Source: a virus
IMG/VR virus record: IMGVR_UViG_3300049595_004353
Location: 1-35,328 of that record
Reading direction: 5' to 3' (one strand)
DNA: 35,328 nucleotides
Part shown: piece after piece, positions 13,654 through 21,555 of the stretch
How the letters are laid out: the number at the start of each line of letters is the position of its first letter
How positions within the stretch are numbered: the first letter of the stretch is position 1
Made by a program: the position numbers and the translations under genes
Notes under the pieces: model-generated
Told to the model about the DNA's origin: nothing
Seen by the model: the letters and a program-made list of their open reading frames with translations, nothing else
Databases searched by the model: none

Positions 13654-14281
13654 TAGACTTGACTTTCTTCCACAAGGGGTCTGCGTTCAAGAACTTATCT
13701 GGAAATACAGCTAGACCGGGAAGAACTAAATTACGGTACACTTCTTCTCTAGACATCTTTTGTGCCCGCATCAAATCAGTCATTTGCTTTTCACACCTAC
13801 GAAACAAATCACCAATAGGTATGTTCGCCTCTATATTGGAAGTTCGCACCTGTACAGGTTTTACTGATGCAGCGCGAACAACTGCTGCATCAGTAGTCAA
13901 CTGCACTGGCTTTGGTGCTGTACGAAACTTCTCGTGAAACCAAGTAAACTGTGCACGTAAGAAAGTCTCCAAGTCAACTCCTGAGGCTTTCAGAGCTGAA
14001 GTAACACGCTTCCAAAGCGACAAGCCCTTTGGAGTGAAAGCTTGTCCAGTCATACCGTGGTATGGCTTGCGTGTGTACTCTTCCAATAAACGGTAATACG
14101 CCGAACGGGCACAATACTCTTCCAGGTGTTCAGTGTGGAGTTCCGTCTCTCCATTAAGCAATGCGCTAGTTTTCGTGGCGATATTTGCCACCCTGCGCTC
14201 ATGGTTTTCAGTAGCTGCAATGCTGCGGTTCAAGGTTGCAAGGCGCTGCGCCTGAACCATGGCGATTATATCTACACCCAC
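13646..14281 (-). CDS. hypothetical protein directly upstream of the helicase
   Basis: The preferred start is the GTG at 14281, two bases after the J-domain gene stop and five bases after GAGG, giving 211 residues. The frame continues up to 14386 but would overlap the J-domain gene by 103 bases. The protein is basic and mostly helical. It has a Tyr-rich helix (EEYCARSAYYRLLEEYTRKP), then GLSLWKRVTSALKASG and FLRAQFTWFHEKF. No family was recognised. Its place between a J-domain protein and the replicative helicase, and a size close to T4 gp59 (217), make a helicase-loading role a guess worth testing. Confidence 0.6.
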   Translation of the reverse strand: MGVDIIAMVQAQRLATLNRSIAATENHERRVANIATKTSALLNGETELHTEHLEEYCARSAYYRLLEEYTRKPYHGMTGQAFTPKGLSLWKRVTSALKASGVDLETFLRAQFTWFHEKFRTAPKPVQLTTDAAVVRAASVKPVQVRTSNIEANIPIGDLFRRCEKQMTDLMRAQKMSREEVYRNLVLPGLAVFPDKFLNADPLWKKVKSNG

Positions 14282-14283
14282 AG

Positions 14284-14652
14284 TCACCTCTTGGTCATGA
14301 GAGTTTCGTACGCTGTTTTTGCTCGCATGAACGCTTCGGAGTCCCCCCCGTGGTCCGGATGCAGTATCTTTGCGAGTTCCCGCCAAGCGGCCTTTATAAT
14401 AGCCGGTGGGGCAGTGGGTAGCAAGTGAAGAACCGCGTAGGGGTCGGAAGGCTGTTCAGTACTAGCTGCGGCTGAGGCATCTATCTGCCTAATACTGTCT
14501 ACATACTTTTCGTGCACATACCATACCCCGTTCACCATATTACGGTATGCATTGGGTATGGAGTACTTTATGTAGCGGAGTACTAGCTTGGTGGGGTGTG
14601 ATACTCTCCACCAACCAATCCAGTCTCCGGATTGTATTGGCGTCAAGTCCAT
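14284..14652 (-). CDS. J-domain (DnaJ-like) protein
   Basis: The 122-residue protein ends in a J domain (about 70-120): DPYAVLHLLPTAPPAIIKAA, then WRELAKILHPDHGG with the HPD motif at 98-100, and AFMRAKTAYETL. The HPD loop stimulates the ATPase of DnaK-type chaperones, so this protein could recruit host DnaK. The N-terminal 55 residues (LRYIKYSIPNAYRNMVNGVW) form a separate small domain. Its pattern (I-x-x-A-x-R, then W-x-V) is reminiscent of HARP-like modules seen with helicases, a weak resemblance. It overlaps its upstream neighbour by 10 bases. Lambda and T4 precedents link chaperones to replication and head assembly. Confidence 0.85.
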   Translation of the reverse strand: MDLTPIQSGDWIGWWRVSHPTKLVLRYIKYSIPNAYRNMVNGVWYVHEKYVDSIRQIDASAAASTEQPSDPYAVLHLLPTAPPAIIKAAWRELAKILHPDHGGDSEAFMRAKTAYETLMTKR

Positions 14653-15059
14653 CGCAGCGATACCTCTTCGGTAGTGCGATAATTTCTGTTGTGGCTACCG
14701 ATCGCTATTTGCGTAGGTCTGTACGGATTCTGAGGCTTTCCAGGAAAGTTTACTTTAGACAGCCTGCGGAGTCTAGACAACGCCAAATACGGAATGTCCA
14801 CCGGCAGGGGAGACGACACTGCCATGGCGTAGCGGTTCATTTCTTGAACCTCCACACTCAGAATGCCTTGTGTAACGTCGTTGTGAATAAGAAGACCAGT
14901 GAACTTGCTTAGGTCGTCCAGGCTATATCTAGCTGGTGTACTAGGTACATAACGAAAAGGCATGCCTGTAGCTGCGTTTCGGTCTTTTCGCAACGCAAAC
15001 CCCAACTTCATCCAGCCGAGAAGTTCATCTCCTGGGCGGAGGTCCGTTACTTTCAGCAT
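14643..15059 (-). CDS. hypothetical protein downstream of the UvsW-like helicase
   Basis: A 138-residue protein with no recognised domain; it begins MLKVTDLRPGDELLGWMKLG and ends TEEVSLRWT. It has mixed strand and helix character, Pro-rich stretches and no membrane segment. It overlaps the helicase by 35 bases with only a weak GGA-containing ribosome site, and the J-domain gene by 10. The tight packing supports a real gene in the replication transcript. Confidence 0.6.
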   Translation of the reverse strand: MLKVTDLRPGDELLGWMKLGFALRKDRNAATGMPFRYVPSTPARYSLDDLSKFTGLLIHNDVTQGILSVEVQEMNRYAMAVSSPLPVDIPYLALSRLRRLSKVNFPGKPQNPYRPTQIAIGSHNRNYRTTEEVSLRWT

Positions 15060-18000
15060 CTTGCGTCCAAATCTTTCTTACTAGTGCTACATCAGGCCCA
15101 CTCTGAATCAGAGGAAAACACTCTTCCTTCTTGTAGTCTTCCCAACGCTCCAAACTATGCTTGAGCAGGTAATCATTGGTGAAGTTGGCAAACTCTACTG
15201 CAATTAGTTTGCTGCCTCGCAAGCCTCTACCCAGGCGCTGCATGGTCTTGATCCGGCTCTTACGGGATCCGGCTAAAATGAGAGCATCAATTGTAGGCAC
15301 GTCCACGCCTTCATCAAGGATTGTACTTGCCACTAGTACTGGCAACTTTCGCTCACCGAAGTCTTTTAGCGCATTGGCACGAACTTCCGTAGCTTCTTCA
15401 CCATGGATAAACAAGTGCGGGATGAATACATCTCCAGTAGCTGTCCACAAAGCCTGGTCGATTGCTTTGCCATGCTCAATCTGCTCACACAGAATCAGCG
15501 TACTCAACCCAACCTCTTGAAAAACCTTTGTCCATTCAACGATGAGATTGAGTGCATTAGGATTGTCCACTACCCCTTGTTTGTAGGCAGACGCATACGC
15601 CAGTTTCTTGGGTAGAACAGGCGCGGTTATCTTCGAGAAGATAACATACGTTTTAGCGCTGATACCGTTCTCAACCAAGAACTTGTTAGGGATGTCCACA
15701 ATGACAGGACCAATTGTCGCAAGAAGGCGTAAGTTAGCGCCATCGGTACGGTCCATAGGAGTGCCACTAAGGCCGTACCTGTAGTTAGCAGGACATGCAG
15801 TACAAACATCATACCAGGTTTCACTACCTGCATGATGGCAGTTATGCGTGAGCAGTCCATTCGCAACAAACGTATGGTCTTCCTCTACTTCGAACTCTAC
15901 GGTGTTCAAGGACAGTCCTGTGTCAACTTTCGTAACTAGTACGGGACGAGCGTTTACACTACTGGCGATAGCGGTCACCTCTGAATCGAACACAGACGGA
16001 AGTCTGCCGTGTCTCTTAGAAGCCAACTGCTTTCTTGGCAAGAAGCCAGGGCACAAACTGGAAAACTCAGTTGTGGACACACTGGGGACTACCACTCTGT
16101 ATCCAGGATTCTGTTGTGACTTCTTAGGGCAGACTTGCAGTCTAGCGGCAATATTATTGTCCCGCAAAAATCGCTGTAGGGCAACCATCAACGCATAGCA
16201 AGTGGTTTGTATACCACAACGATTGCTCTTAAGGTCAACAAAGCCCTTAGCGTCGAACAACCCAGAAATATAAGACCGCATGTTAGGATGCAGAGGCAAA
16301 TGCTTATACTTGTTCTGCCGAACGCTAAAGCCCAAAGCAGCCAAGTCCAACAGGAAAGCATCTGAGGAAACGGTAAGTGTGTGACCACCTCGGGCATTTG
16401 TGGACACGCACGTTGAGGAATCTGGATATGCCTTAGTAAGCAAAGAGGGCACTACTGTTTCCCAGAACTCGAAGTCTTTCCTGTAGGAAAAGCGGACCTT
16501 GTTCGTGCTGTGCCAATGTCCACCACCAGCAAACAAGCCTGCCAAATATGCGGAAAGGCTGAAATCAGCCAAGGGCCTAGAGGGAGACATGCGTTCTAGC
16601 AGAACATCGTCAACACTAACGCTATCTGCGTAGATATAGGTAAGCTTGCCGTTACGAACAACGGCTATTGGGTGCTCCACAGAGCACAACAAAGAGAGCC
16701 CATCACTTGCGTGCAGTTTGACGCCCTCTCTTGTGTGGGTGGTAACTCGCGTGACCGGCTTCATTCCGGAATGAGTTACAACTACATCTCCTACCTTGAT
16801 ATCCTTGGCGTAGGAATACCCAGATTCCGTGGAAATCACAGAGTATTCGTCCACACATTCGTCCACGAAAAGAACTTCGCAACCCTTGAGAAGGTCCTGG
16901 CACGACTGTTGTTCAAAACGAGACTCAAGCGTGTCAACGGTGGCGATTGTAACCCAGGTTCCTGGATTCCAAACTCCATCTCCGACGATTCCAATTTCCT
17001 CTTCCGTTGCTCCCAAGCGCTTCATGAAGCGTGCACGGGACTGATGCAGGAGTTCCCTGGTGGTGACCATGAAAATAGTAGGCATTTCAAGATAGCGTGT
17101 AATTGCGCACGCCACCTCGGTGTTGTGTGTTACTGTGAAATCACCCAACAGGAATCTACCGTCTCCATCTAGAGTGAACCCCGCGTAGTCACCTACACCA
17201 AGCGGCTCAACGCGAAAACCAGTGTTCAGGCGATAAGGTTGTTTGCGCTTCTTAGCTTGCTTTCGAGGAAGACGCGTAGGGATCTTGTGTAGGTCGCCGT
17301 AAATGTGAAGCCTGTGGTAAGTGACACCGTTCACGACCTTCGGCTTCACATTCACTCGAAAGCCTAGCGAACGAGCAAGATCCCGAATACCCTCAGCGTA
17401 AGTAGCTCGTACTTGCGTGATCTCAAACCACTTAGAGTTCACCTCCAAGTGGCCGTCAGTATCCAACAAGCCTGCAAGAAACAGTAGGCGCACACGCTCA
17501 CTTCCGCGAAGACAAGACAGTGGCAGAGTGGAAGCATCTCCGCACACCCTACGCATTTCCGTGAGTAGAGGATTCGTCTCCCCACGAGGAGTAACAAGAG
17601 CATAGGTATCTGCTCGTCCTGAAGACTCGGATGCATACTTGATGAGATTCAACGACCAAGACTTGCAGGTGTCGGAAAGCAGGTCCACGATCTCTGAATC
17701 CATCATGGTAACTTGCACGCCCTGCTTAAGGTCCTTGCGCCCGTCTCCAAACCACACACCCAAGAAATACGGGTCAATCGAAGGATCCGGAATAGCCGGA
17801 TAGTTAACGCCCGTGCTGAACTGTTTCAACAGTCTGCGACGATTCGTAGACAACTTAAAGTACTCGGGAAGCTCAATATCTACAACTTCGTTGGCGTGCT
17901 TACCGGTACGTCTAGAGTCACGCAGTGTGAGAACGTGAACATCGTTGCAAATCCAGGGGTCACCTAGATTAGGTACAATCCTGTACATAGGCCCGGTGCC

Positions 18001-18543
18001 CGTACAGGTACTCTGAACGGCGCGCGGAAGCGAATCTGGACCCATCAACAGATTGCCCACGCGAATGTTCTTCGCGGCGGCTACACTCCCGTCGAACAGC
18101 ATCACTGGAGTGTCAGGATGCAAACACTTACCTGCGTTTGTAGCCATGCGAAGGACACCACGCTTGGCTTCAACTGCCTTCTTTGCGGCCTCCAGTTGGT
18201 ACGCGTACTTGCCATCCATTCGCACGCCCACAAGATCAAAGGATCCACTCCTGGGCTGTGGAGAAGTGCGATGATCGGTAACGATTACATTGGCTCCAGC
18301 TAGCTCGCACGCTTCTTTCACCAAGCTTAGCAGACCTGTGGGAAACGTCTCAGACGTAAGACGGAACAGGTGCTTACGTCCATCCCACACGCCCTTACGA
18401 TATGACTGGGAAAACTGCGCACCCTCTACTGGATACGAAGTGACCATACGTACAGCAGACTTTGGGTAGGGTCCGCTGATCTTGGAAGTGGGACCATACA
18501 CGTCGATGTGTACGTCTGCGGTCACTGACGACTCCTCACTCAT
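15025..18543 (-). CDS. uvsW: UvsW-like SF2 helicase carrying two inteins
   Basis: The 1172-residue precursor contains three extein parts: residues 1-139, 475-562 and 902-1172. Joined they make a 498-residue helicase of the size of T4 UvsW. Extein motifs are the Q-like AYQLEAAKKAV (114-124), motif I ATNAGK|TEVA, motif II VLFVDE|CHH (DECHH after splicing), motif III GLSGTPMDRT (about 924-933), and motifs V and VI (STILDEGVDVP and QRLGRGLR). It would act on branched DNA, R-loops and recombination intermediates, as UvsW does when converting origin-dependent to recombination-dependent replication. Both inteins sit inside ATPase motifs, so the precursor should be inactive until both are removed. 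It overlaps the upstream gene by eight bases (ATGAGTGA). Confidence 0.92.
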   Translation of the reverse strand: MSEESSVTADVHIDVYGPTSKISGPYPKSAVRMVTSYPVEGAQFSQSYRKGVWDGRKHLFRLTSETFPTGLLSLVKEACELAGANVIVTDHRTSPQPRSGSFDLVGVRMDGKYAYQLEAAKKAVEAKRGVLRMATNAGKCLHPDTPVMLFDGSVAAAKNIRVGNLLMGPDSLPRAVQSTCTGTGPMYRIVPNLGDPWICNDVHVLTLRDSRRTGKHANEVVDIELPEYFKLSTNRRRLLKQFSTGVNYPAIPDPSIDPYFLGVWFGDGRKDLKQGVQVTMMDSEIVDLLSDTCKSWSLNLIKYASESSGRADTYALVTPRGETNPLLTEMRRVCGDASTLPLSCLRGSERVRLLFLAGLLDTDGHLEVNSKWFEITQVRATYAEGIRDLARSLGFRVNVKPKVVNGVTYHRLHIYGDLHKIPTRLPRKQAKKRKQPYRLNTGFRVEPLGVGDYAGFTLDGDGRFLLGDFTVTHNTEVACAITRYLEMPTIFMVTTRELLHQSRARFMKRLGATEEEIGIVGDGVWNPGTWVTIATVDTLESRFEQQSCQDLLKGCEVLFVDECVDEYSVISTESGYSYAKDIKVGDVVVTHSGMKPVTRVTTHTREGVKLHASDGLSLLCSVEHPIAVVRNGKLTYIYADSVSVDDVLLERMSPSRPLADFSLSAYLAGLFAGGGHWHSTNKVRFSYRKDFEFWETVVPSLLTKAYPDSSTCVSTNARGGHTLTVSSDAFLLDLAALGFSVRQNKYKHLPLHPNMRSYISGLFDAKGFVDLKSNRCGIQTTCYALMVALQRFLRDNNIAARLQVCPKKSQQNPGYRVVVPSVSTTEFSSLCPGFLPRKQLASKRHGRLPSVFDSEVTAIASSVNARPVLVTKVDTGLSLNTVEFEVEEDHTFVANGLLTHNCHHAGSETWYDVCTACPANYRYGLSGTPMDRTDGANLRLLATIGPVIVDIPNKFLVENGISAKTYVIFSKITAPVLPKKLAYASAYKQGVVDNPNALNLIVEWTKVFQEVGLSTLILCEQIEHGKAIDQALWTATGDVFIPHLFIHGEEATEVRANALKDFGERKLPVLVASTILDEGVDVPTIDALILAGSRKSRIKTMQRLGRGLRGSKLIAVEFANFTNDYLLKHSLERWEDYKKEECFPLIQSGPDVALVRKIWTQDAESNGPPPRR
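15841..16857 (-). other. intein 2, in the DExH motif, with a degraded homing endonuclease
   Basis: Residues C563 to N901 of the helicase precursor (339 residues). It starts CVDEYSVISTESGYSYA with a later SVEHP block B histidine, and ends DHTFVANGLLTHN followed by Cys902, a standard class 1 layout (Cys1, His-Asn end, Cys +1). It splits DE|CHH. Two LAGLIDADG-like segments are visible, LAGLFAGGG (667-675) and ISGLFDAKG (759-767), but the catalytic acidic position is Gly674 and Lys766. Splicing residues look intact; DNA cleavage is probably lost. Confidence 0.9.
17122..18126 (-). other. intein 1, in the Walker A motif, with intact LAGLIDADG motifs
   Basis: Residues C140 to N474 of the helicase precursor (335 residues). 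It begins CLHPDTPVMLFDGSVAA, has NDVHVL as block B histidine, and ends FTLDGDGRFLLGDFTVTHN followed by Thr475, giving the canonical His-Asn end and Thr +1. It interrupts AGK|T of Walker A. The endonuclease motifs LGVWFGDG (261-268) and LAGLLDTDG (356-364) keep the acidic residues (D267, D363), so homing activity is plausible. Confidence 0.93.
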
Positions 18544-18985
18544 GTGGTTTTAGTAGCAGGCTCTGTACGGGAATCAAGGTCGTCGAACGACTTAACGTCA
18601 GGTATTCCATCGTAGGAACCCAAGTGAACGTCAAGCCTTCTCGCTGAAACTTTTTGAACGCAGACTGGTTTAGTGTCATCACTTTAGGTTCGCTTAGATT
18701 TCTGTCGAACACACCTGCTCTAATTGAATTTGGCTTGTCTCTGTACTTAAAGTAAGCAACCAGTAATTGCGCTTCCGGTACTACGTAGGTGAAGAGGTAG
18801 TTAATTCTCTTAGCCAAAATATCCATACAACCGACATTTGCAGGACAAATATCTGCCTTGAGGCAATGCAATGGCGCTACCTTGTCGTATTTCTCTATTA
18901 GGGTAAAGCACTCACCGTACACGTATTTAAGCGGCATAAATACGCTGTGCTTTTGAAAGACGAAAAACGCCAACGGCTGGGTCAT
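18536..18985 (-). CDS. hypothetical protein upstream of the UvsW-like helicase
   Basis: The ATG at 18985 overlaps the stop of the TIM-barrel-like gene (ATGA), giving 149 residues that begin MTQPLAFFVFQKHSVFMPLK. It has two nearby cysteines (CLKADICPANVGC) and mixed beta and alpha character. No family was recognised. By gene order it bridges the putative lysis block and the replication block. Confidence 0.6.
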   Translation of the reverse strand: MTQPLAFFVFQKHSVFMPLKYVYGECFTLIEKYDKVAPLHCLKADICPANVGCMDILAKRINYLFTYVVPEAQLLVAYFKYRDKPNSIRAGVFDRNLSEPKVMTLNQSAFKKFQREGLTFTWVPTMEYLTLSRSTTLIPVQSLLLKPHE

Positions 18986-19818
18986 AGACACGTTGCGCCG
19001 CGTTCCATCCTGTCAGCCATCTTTGAGAAAGAGGTCCACAGGCCTGGTGTCATGAAGTTCTCTGCCCAGCCAATTAGTGCTGGTATAGAGATTTCTTCGT
19101 CAATGAACTCTAAGAAGTGAGAATCCAGCTCTGTGGGAGTTTTCGCCCTAACTTTACCGTTTACCCGTGCATAAGCTCCAAAGTTAGGGACTAGGTCTAT
19201 TACGTCCAGTCCTCCATGCTTCTCTATGAGCTTGTGAAAATCAGCGATAGAGGGCGCGACATTTTTGTCGTCAGTGTAGGTCTGTCCTCCCATGAATGAC
19301 ATACCAGGGAAATAAGTAGCGAGCGCCTTCGCGTACGCGTTAGTGGGGAACCACTTTAGGCGAACACCAGAGCCAAAAGTACTGAATCCGCAAACCCTGT
19401 ACTTAAACCGTTCGCTCATTAATTTGACTAGCTTATCTGCCCCTAAATCTGCTTTGCGCTTACCCACGCCAGTTGATTCCCTAGTAGGGTTTGCACCAAG
19501 CTCAGGGTCTAAGAGCGCATTGCCTAAGGTTCCTGCGCAATCGCGCATGGCGTCAGCAAACGCTTCTTCTCTGCCGAGCCAAGGGTAACCCCAGACGTAG
19601 GGTTGCAATCCTTCCTTGGATGCAGCTTCTACTAAAGATTTGCACACGTCTGGCTTGTTTATATATCTCAAGCCTTCTGGATTATCGTCCCAAGGTCCTG
19701 CGATAGCAATCCATTTAGCTCCATGTTGCCTGTGCTTCTTCATTAGCTGCGCAGGCGTGCCATGGTCCGCTTTAGAGTACTTACGCAAGTACAAAGCCAA
19801 GCCAACAGGCAAAATCAT
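18982..19818 (-). CDS. putative TIM-barrel hydrolase (candidate endolysin)
   Basis: The 278-residue protein shows a regular series of strand-helix units fitting a (beta/alpha)8 barrel: KWIAIAGPW, LQPYVWGYPWLG, NALLDPELGAN, YRVCGFSTFGS, MSFMGGQTYTD, VIDLVPNFGAY and IPALIGWAENFM. ALLDPELGAN near residue 104 provides an Asp-x-Glu pair at a strand end, the place of catalytic acids in GH25-like lysozymes. It follows membrane and coiled-coil genes that look like a lysis cassette. A glycan-degrading endolysin is therefore a fair inference, but I cannot name the family. There is no signal peptide. The start has an unusually strong GAGGAGGAG ribosome site. Confidence 0.6.
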   Translation of the reverse strand: MILPVGLALYLRKYSKADHGTPAQLMKKHRQHGAKWIAIAGPWDDNPEGLRYINKPDVCKSLVEAASKEGLQPYVWGYPWLGREEAFADAMRDCAGTLGNALLDPELGANPTRESTGVGKRKADLGADKLVKLMSERFKYRVCGFSTFGSGVRLKWFPTNAYAKALATYFPGMSFMGGQTYTDDKNVAPSIADFHKLIEKHGGLDVIDLVPNFGAYARVNGKVRAKTPTELDSHFLEFIDEEISIPALIGWAENFMTPGLWTSFSKMADRMERGATCL

Positions 19819-20213
19819 GGCTCCTCCTCGTTAGCTTGCGAAGACAAGTTTACGGTTATGTTGTTGGCTGCTAGAGCTTCTAACACGCGCGCCAGCTTGA
19901 ACTCAAGCTGAATAATGCGGTCAGAGAATACCTGTGTTCCCTCAGCTGCGCGCTTAGCGATAGTAGCCACCTCTGAAGCTGCAAGTGCGGCATTGTGAGC
20001 GTTGGCGGCTGCGCTTTCCGACCTAAACACAGACTTCTGCAACGAAGTCAGCTGTGCTCTGATTCCCTTTGCTTCTTCTTCATTTATAGGTAGCAAGGAA
20101 ACCTTCTCTGATAAATCAGGGGTGATTGCCAAGCCGTTTGTGCGCTCCTTAAATAGACGCACAAATTCTTCGTCTTCTACCGAGGCCAACAGTTCTTCTC
20201 TTGTTCCAGTCAT
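19815..20213 (-). CDS. coiled-coil protein in the lysis-like block
   Basis: The 132-residue protein starts at the ATG at 20213 overlapping the upstream stop (ATGA). Residues 50-125 form a long Ala/Glu-rich helix (AAANAHNAALAASEVATIAK) with heptad character, and the end is acidic (NEEEP). No signal peptide or membrane segment is seen. The function is unknown; it may associate with the neighbouring membrane proteins. Confidence 0.6.
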   Translation of the reverse strand: MTGTREELLASVEDEEFVRLFKERTNGLAITPDLSEKVSLLPINEEEAKGIRAQLTSLQKSVFRSESAAANAHNAALAASEVATIAKRAAEGTQVFSDRIIQLEFKLARVLEALAANNITVNLSSQANEEEP

Positions 20214-20662
20214 TGAATACCTACTATAATTCCGAGTACAACAGTTGCAATGGCGAACCCACCCGCCAAAGTCCAGGGCACCCACACCCAATCATTAGCT
20301 TCCTCTGTCGCTATTCTTAGCCTGTTTTCTTCTTCCCAAAGAGCTGTGATGCGTGAGCGATCTGCGTCCAGCAGGTGTACTTGTGCGTTACAGACGCTTA
20401 ACGCGGATCTAAGTTCTACTGCTGTCACAGTCAGTGCGCTGATCCTGGCCAGGTCCAGGTCGTGAGTGGCTGTGAGTTCCCTGAGGTCGTTATCCATGTG
20501 CAGTAGTTCTCGGTACTCCCCAAGATTGAAACCTTGAAAAGTTTCGCCCGAGACTGTTAAGCGCCTACCTGGAGGAAGGCGGTAACGGACGTAGTCTTGT
20601 CCCCAAGCCAAAGAAGGCATAAACCACAAGACTACAACCAATAAACTAACGAACGCGCGCAT
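20210..20662 (-). CDS. exported membrane-anchored coiled-coil protein, spanin-like
   Basis: Starting at the ATG at 20662 (GGGA about eight bases upstream; 20671 is an alternative), the protein has 150 residues. It has an N-terminal signal peptide (MRAFVSLLVVVLWFMPSLAW, cleavage likely after WG), a helical middle (NDLRELTATHDLDLARISAL) and one C-terminal membrane helix (WTLAGGFAIATVVLGIIVG). A periplasmic coiled coil between two hydrophobic ends is reminiscent of spanins, which bridge inner and outer membranes in Gram-negative hosts. There is no lipobox. The role is inferred from layout. Confidence 0.6.
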   Translation of the reverse strand: MRAFVSLLVVVLWFMPSLAWGQDYVRYRLPPGRRLTVSGETFQGFNLGEYRELLHMDNDLRELTATHDLDLARISALTVTAVELRSALSVCNAQVHLLDADRSRITALWEEENRLRIATEEANDWVWVPWTLAGGFAIATVVLGIIVGIQ

Positions 20663-21050
20663 CGACGTCATCCCATGACTTCAAAGAGTCAATTATTTCT
20701 GAGTTTTTTAAGCCTTCCGCTTCGAGTATATCCACTCTGCGGTCTAGCTCGGTTGCACGTCTTGTAGCTTCATTCGCTGCGGCGATGTGCTCTTCTTTTT
20801 TCGCCTCTAGCTTTTCTAGGTCTGCGTCCACTTCGTGCTTGTTCGCCTCTTCCTTAAGAAGGTCACGTTCGTGACGCAAGCTAGCAATTCGGCGCTGCCT
20901 AGATACTTCCCTAAGATAGATAGCAACCAAAGCTATTACTACAGCGACTACTGCCAGCGCACCAAATAAAAGCTTTCGCCAACCAGTAGGATTAGACGTG
21001 CGGTAGTCTTCAATGAACGTTAGAAGTTTGTCCATATCACAAAAACTCAT
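20646..21050 (-). CDS. single-pass membrane protein with coiled coil, spanin-like
   Basis: The preferred start at 21050 has AGGA three bases upstream; 21035 and 21077 are alternatives. About 134 residues. One membrane helix lies near 27-46 (LLFGALAVVAVVIALVAIYL), followed by a long charged coiled coil (SLRHERDLLKEEANKHEVDA). This N-in, C-out membrane-plus-coil topology matches inner-membrane spanins of Rz type. The adjacent signal-peptide protein could be its partner. Evidence is topology and context only. Confidence 0.6.
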   Translation of the reverse strand: MSFCDMDKLLTFIEDYRTSNPTGWRKLLFGALAVVAVVIALVAIYLREVSRQRRIASLRHERDLLKEEANKHEVDADLEKLEAKKEEHIAAANEATRRATELDRRVDILEAEGLKNSEIIDSLKSWDDVDARVR

Positions 21051-21552
21051 CTTTCCTGGAACCACCAATCTGATCATCCTGCAGAGATATAGCGGTCAGA
21101 AGATTGCGAAGTATTGATGTATTCCTTGTGTCAAAGTGAGAAGGGATAGATTTCAGTACTTGCATTGTTTTTGTGACTCTAGCAGCGTAGGATGCGGGTG
21201 GCAAGTACACTTGTGTCCCCGCTGAATCCACCAAAGCACCACTAAGGGTAACAGCATAGTAAGCTCCTAACGTATGACGCGTAGTCAGAAGGTACACATA
21301 TTGTGTAGTCACAACGTTAGCGTCTGTCGGAGGCAAAACCTCTAGCACACGTACTTCGTCTCCTGGCTTTGGCGTATCAGAGCGTAAAGCTATAGAGTAG
21401 TTATTTACGTCTAAGTATTCAGAATCGACTCGTGCCTGAGCCGACAAATCTAGTCTAATCAAATCTTCAGCAATAAAGGTCGCAGATCCCACGGCAGGAC
21501 CGGGGAGAAACATGGGAAGGTACCACGGTAACGGATTGGGTAAGATAGGCAT
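21037..21552 (-). CDS. putative virion beta-sandwich protein
   Basis: The 171-residue protein has a Pro-rich N-terminus (MPILPNPLPWYLPMFLPGPA) and a beta-rich middle (VDSEYLDVNNYSIAL ... YAVTLSGALVDSAGTQVYLP) that resembles Ig-like adhesion or structural domains. It ends in a helix (SILRNLLTAISLQDDQIGGS). No signal peptide is evident. Its place next to tail fibre genes suggests a tail or decoration component. No family was recognised. Confidence 0.6.
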   Translation of the reverse strand: MPILPNPLPWYLPMFLPGPAVGSATFIAEDLIRLDLSAQARVDSEYLDVNNYSIALRSDTPKPGDEVRVLEVLPPTDANVVTTQYVYLLTTRHTLGAYYAVTLSGALVDSAGTQVYLPPASYAARVTKTMQVLKSIPSHFDTRNTSILRNLLTAISLQDDQIGGSRKDEFL

Positions 21553-21555
21553 AAA

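Noticed and set aside
14282-14386. Extended N-terminus of the protein upstream of the helicase
   Set aside because: It would overlap the J domain by 103 bases, covering its HPD region in another frame. A GTG with a good ribosome site lies right after the J-gene stop.
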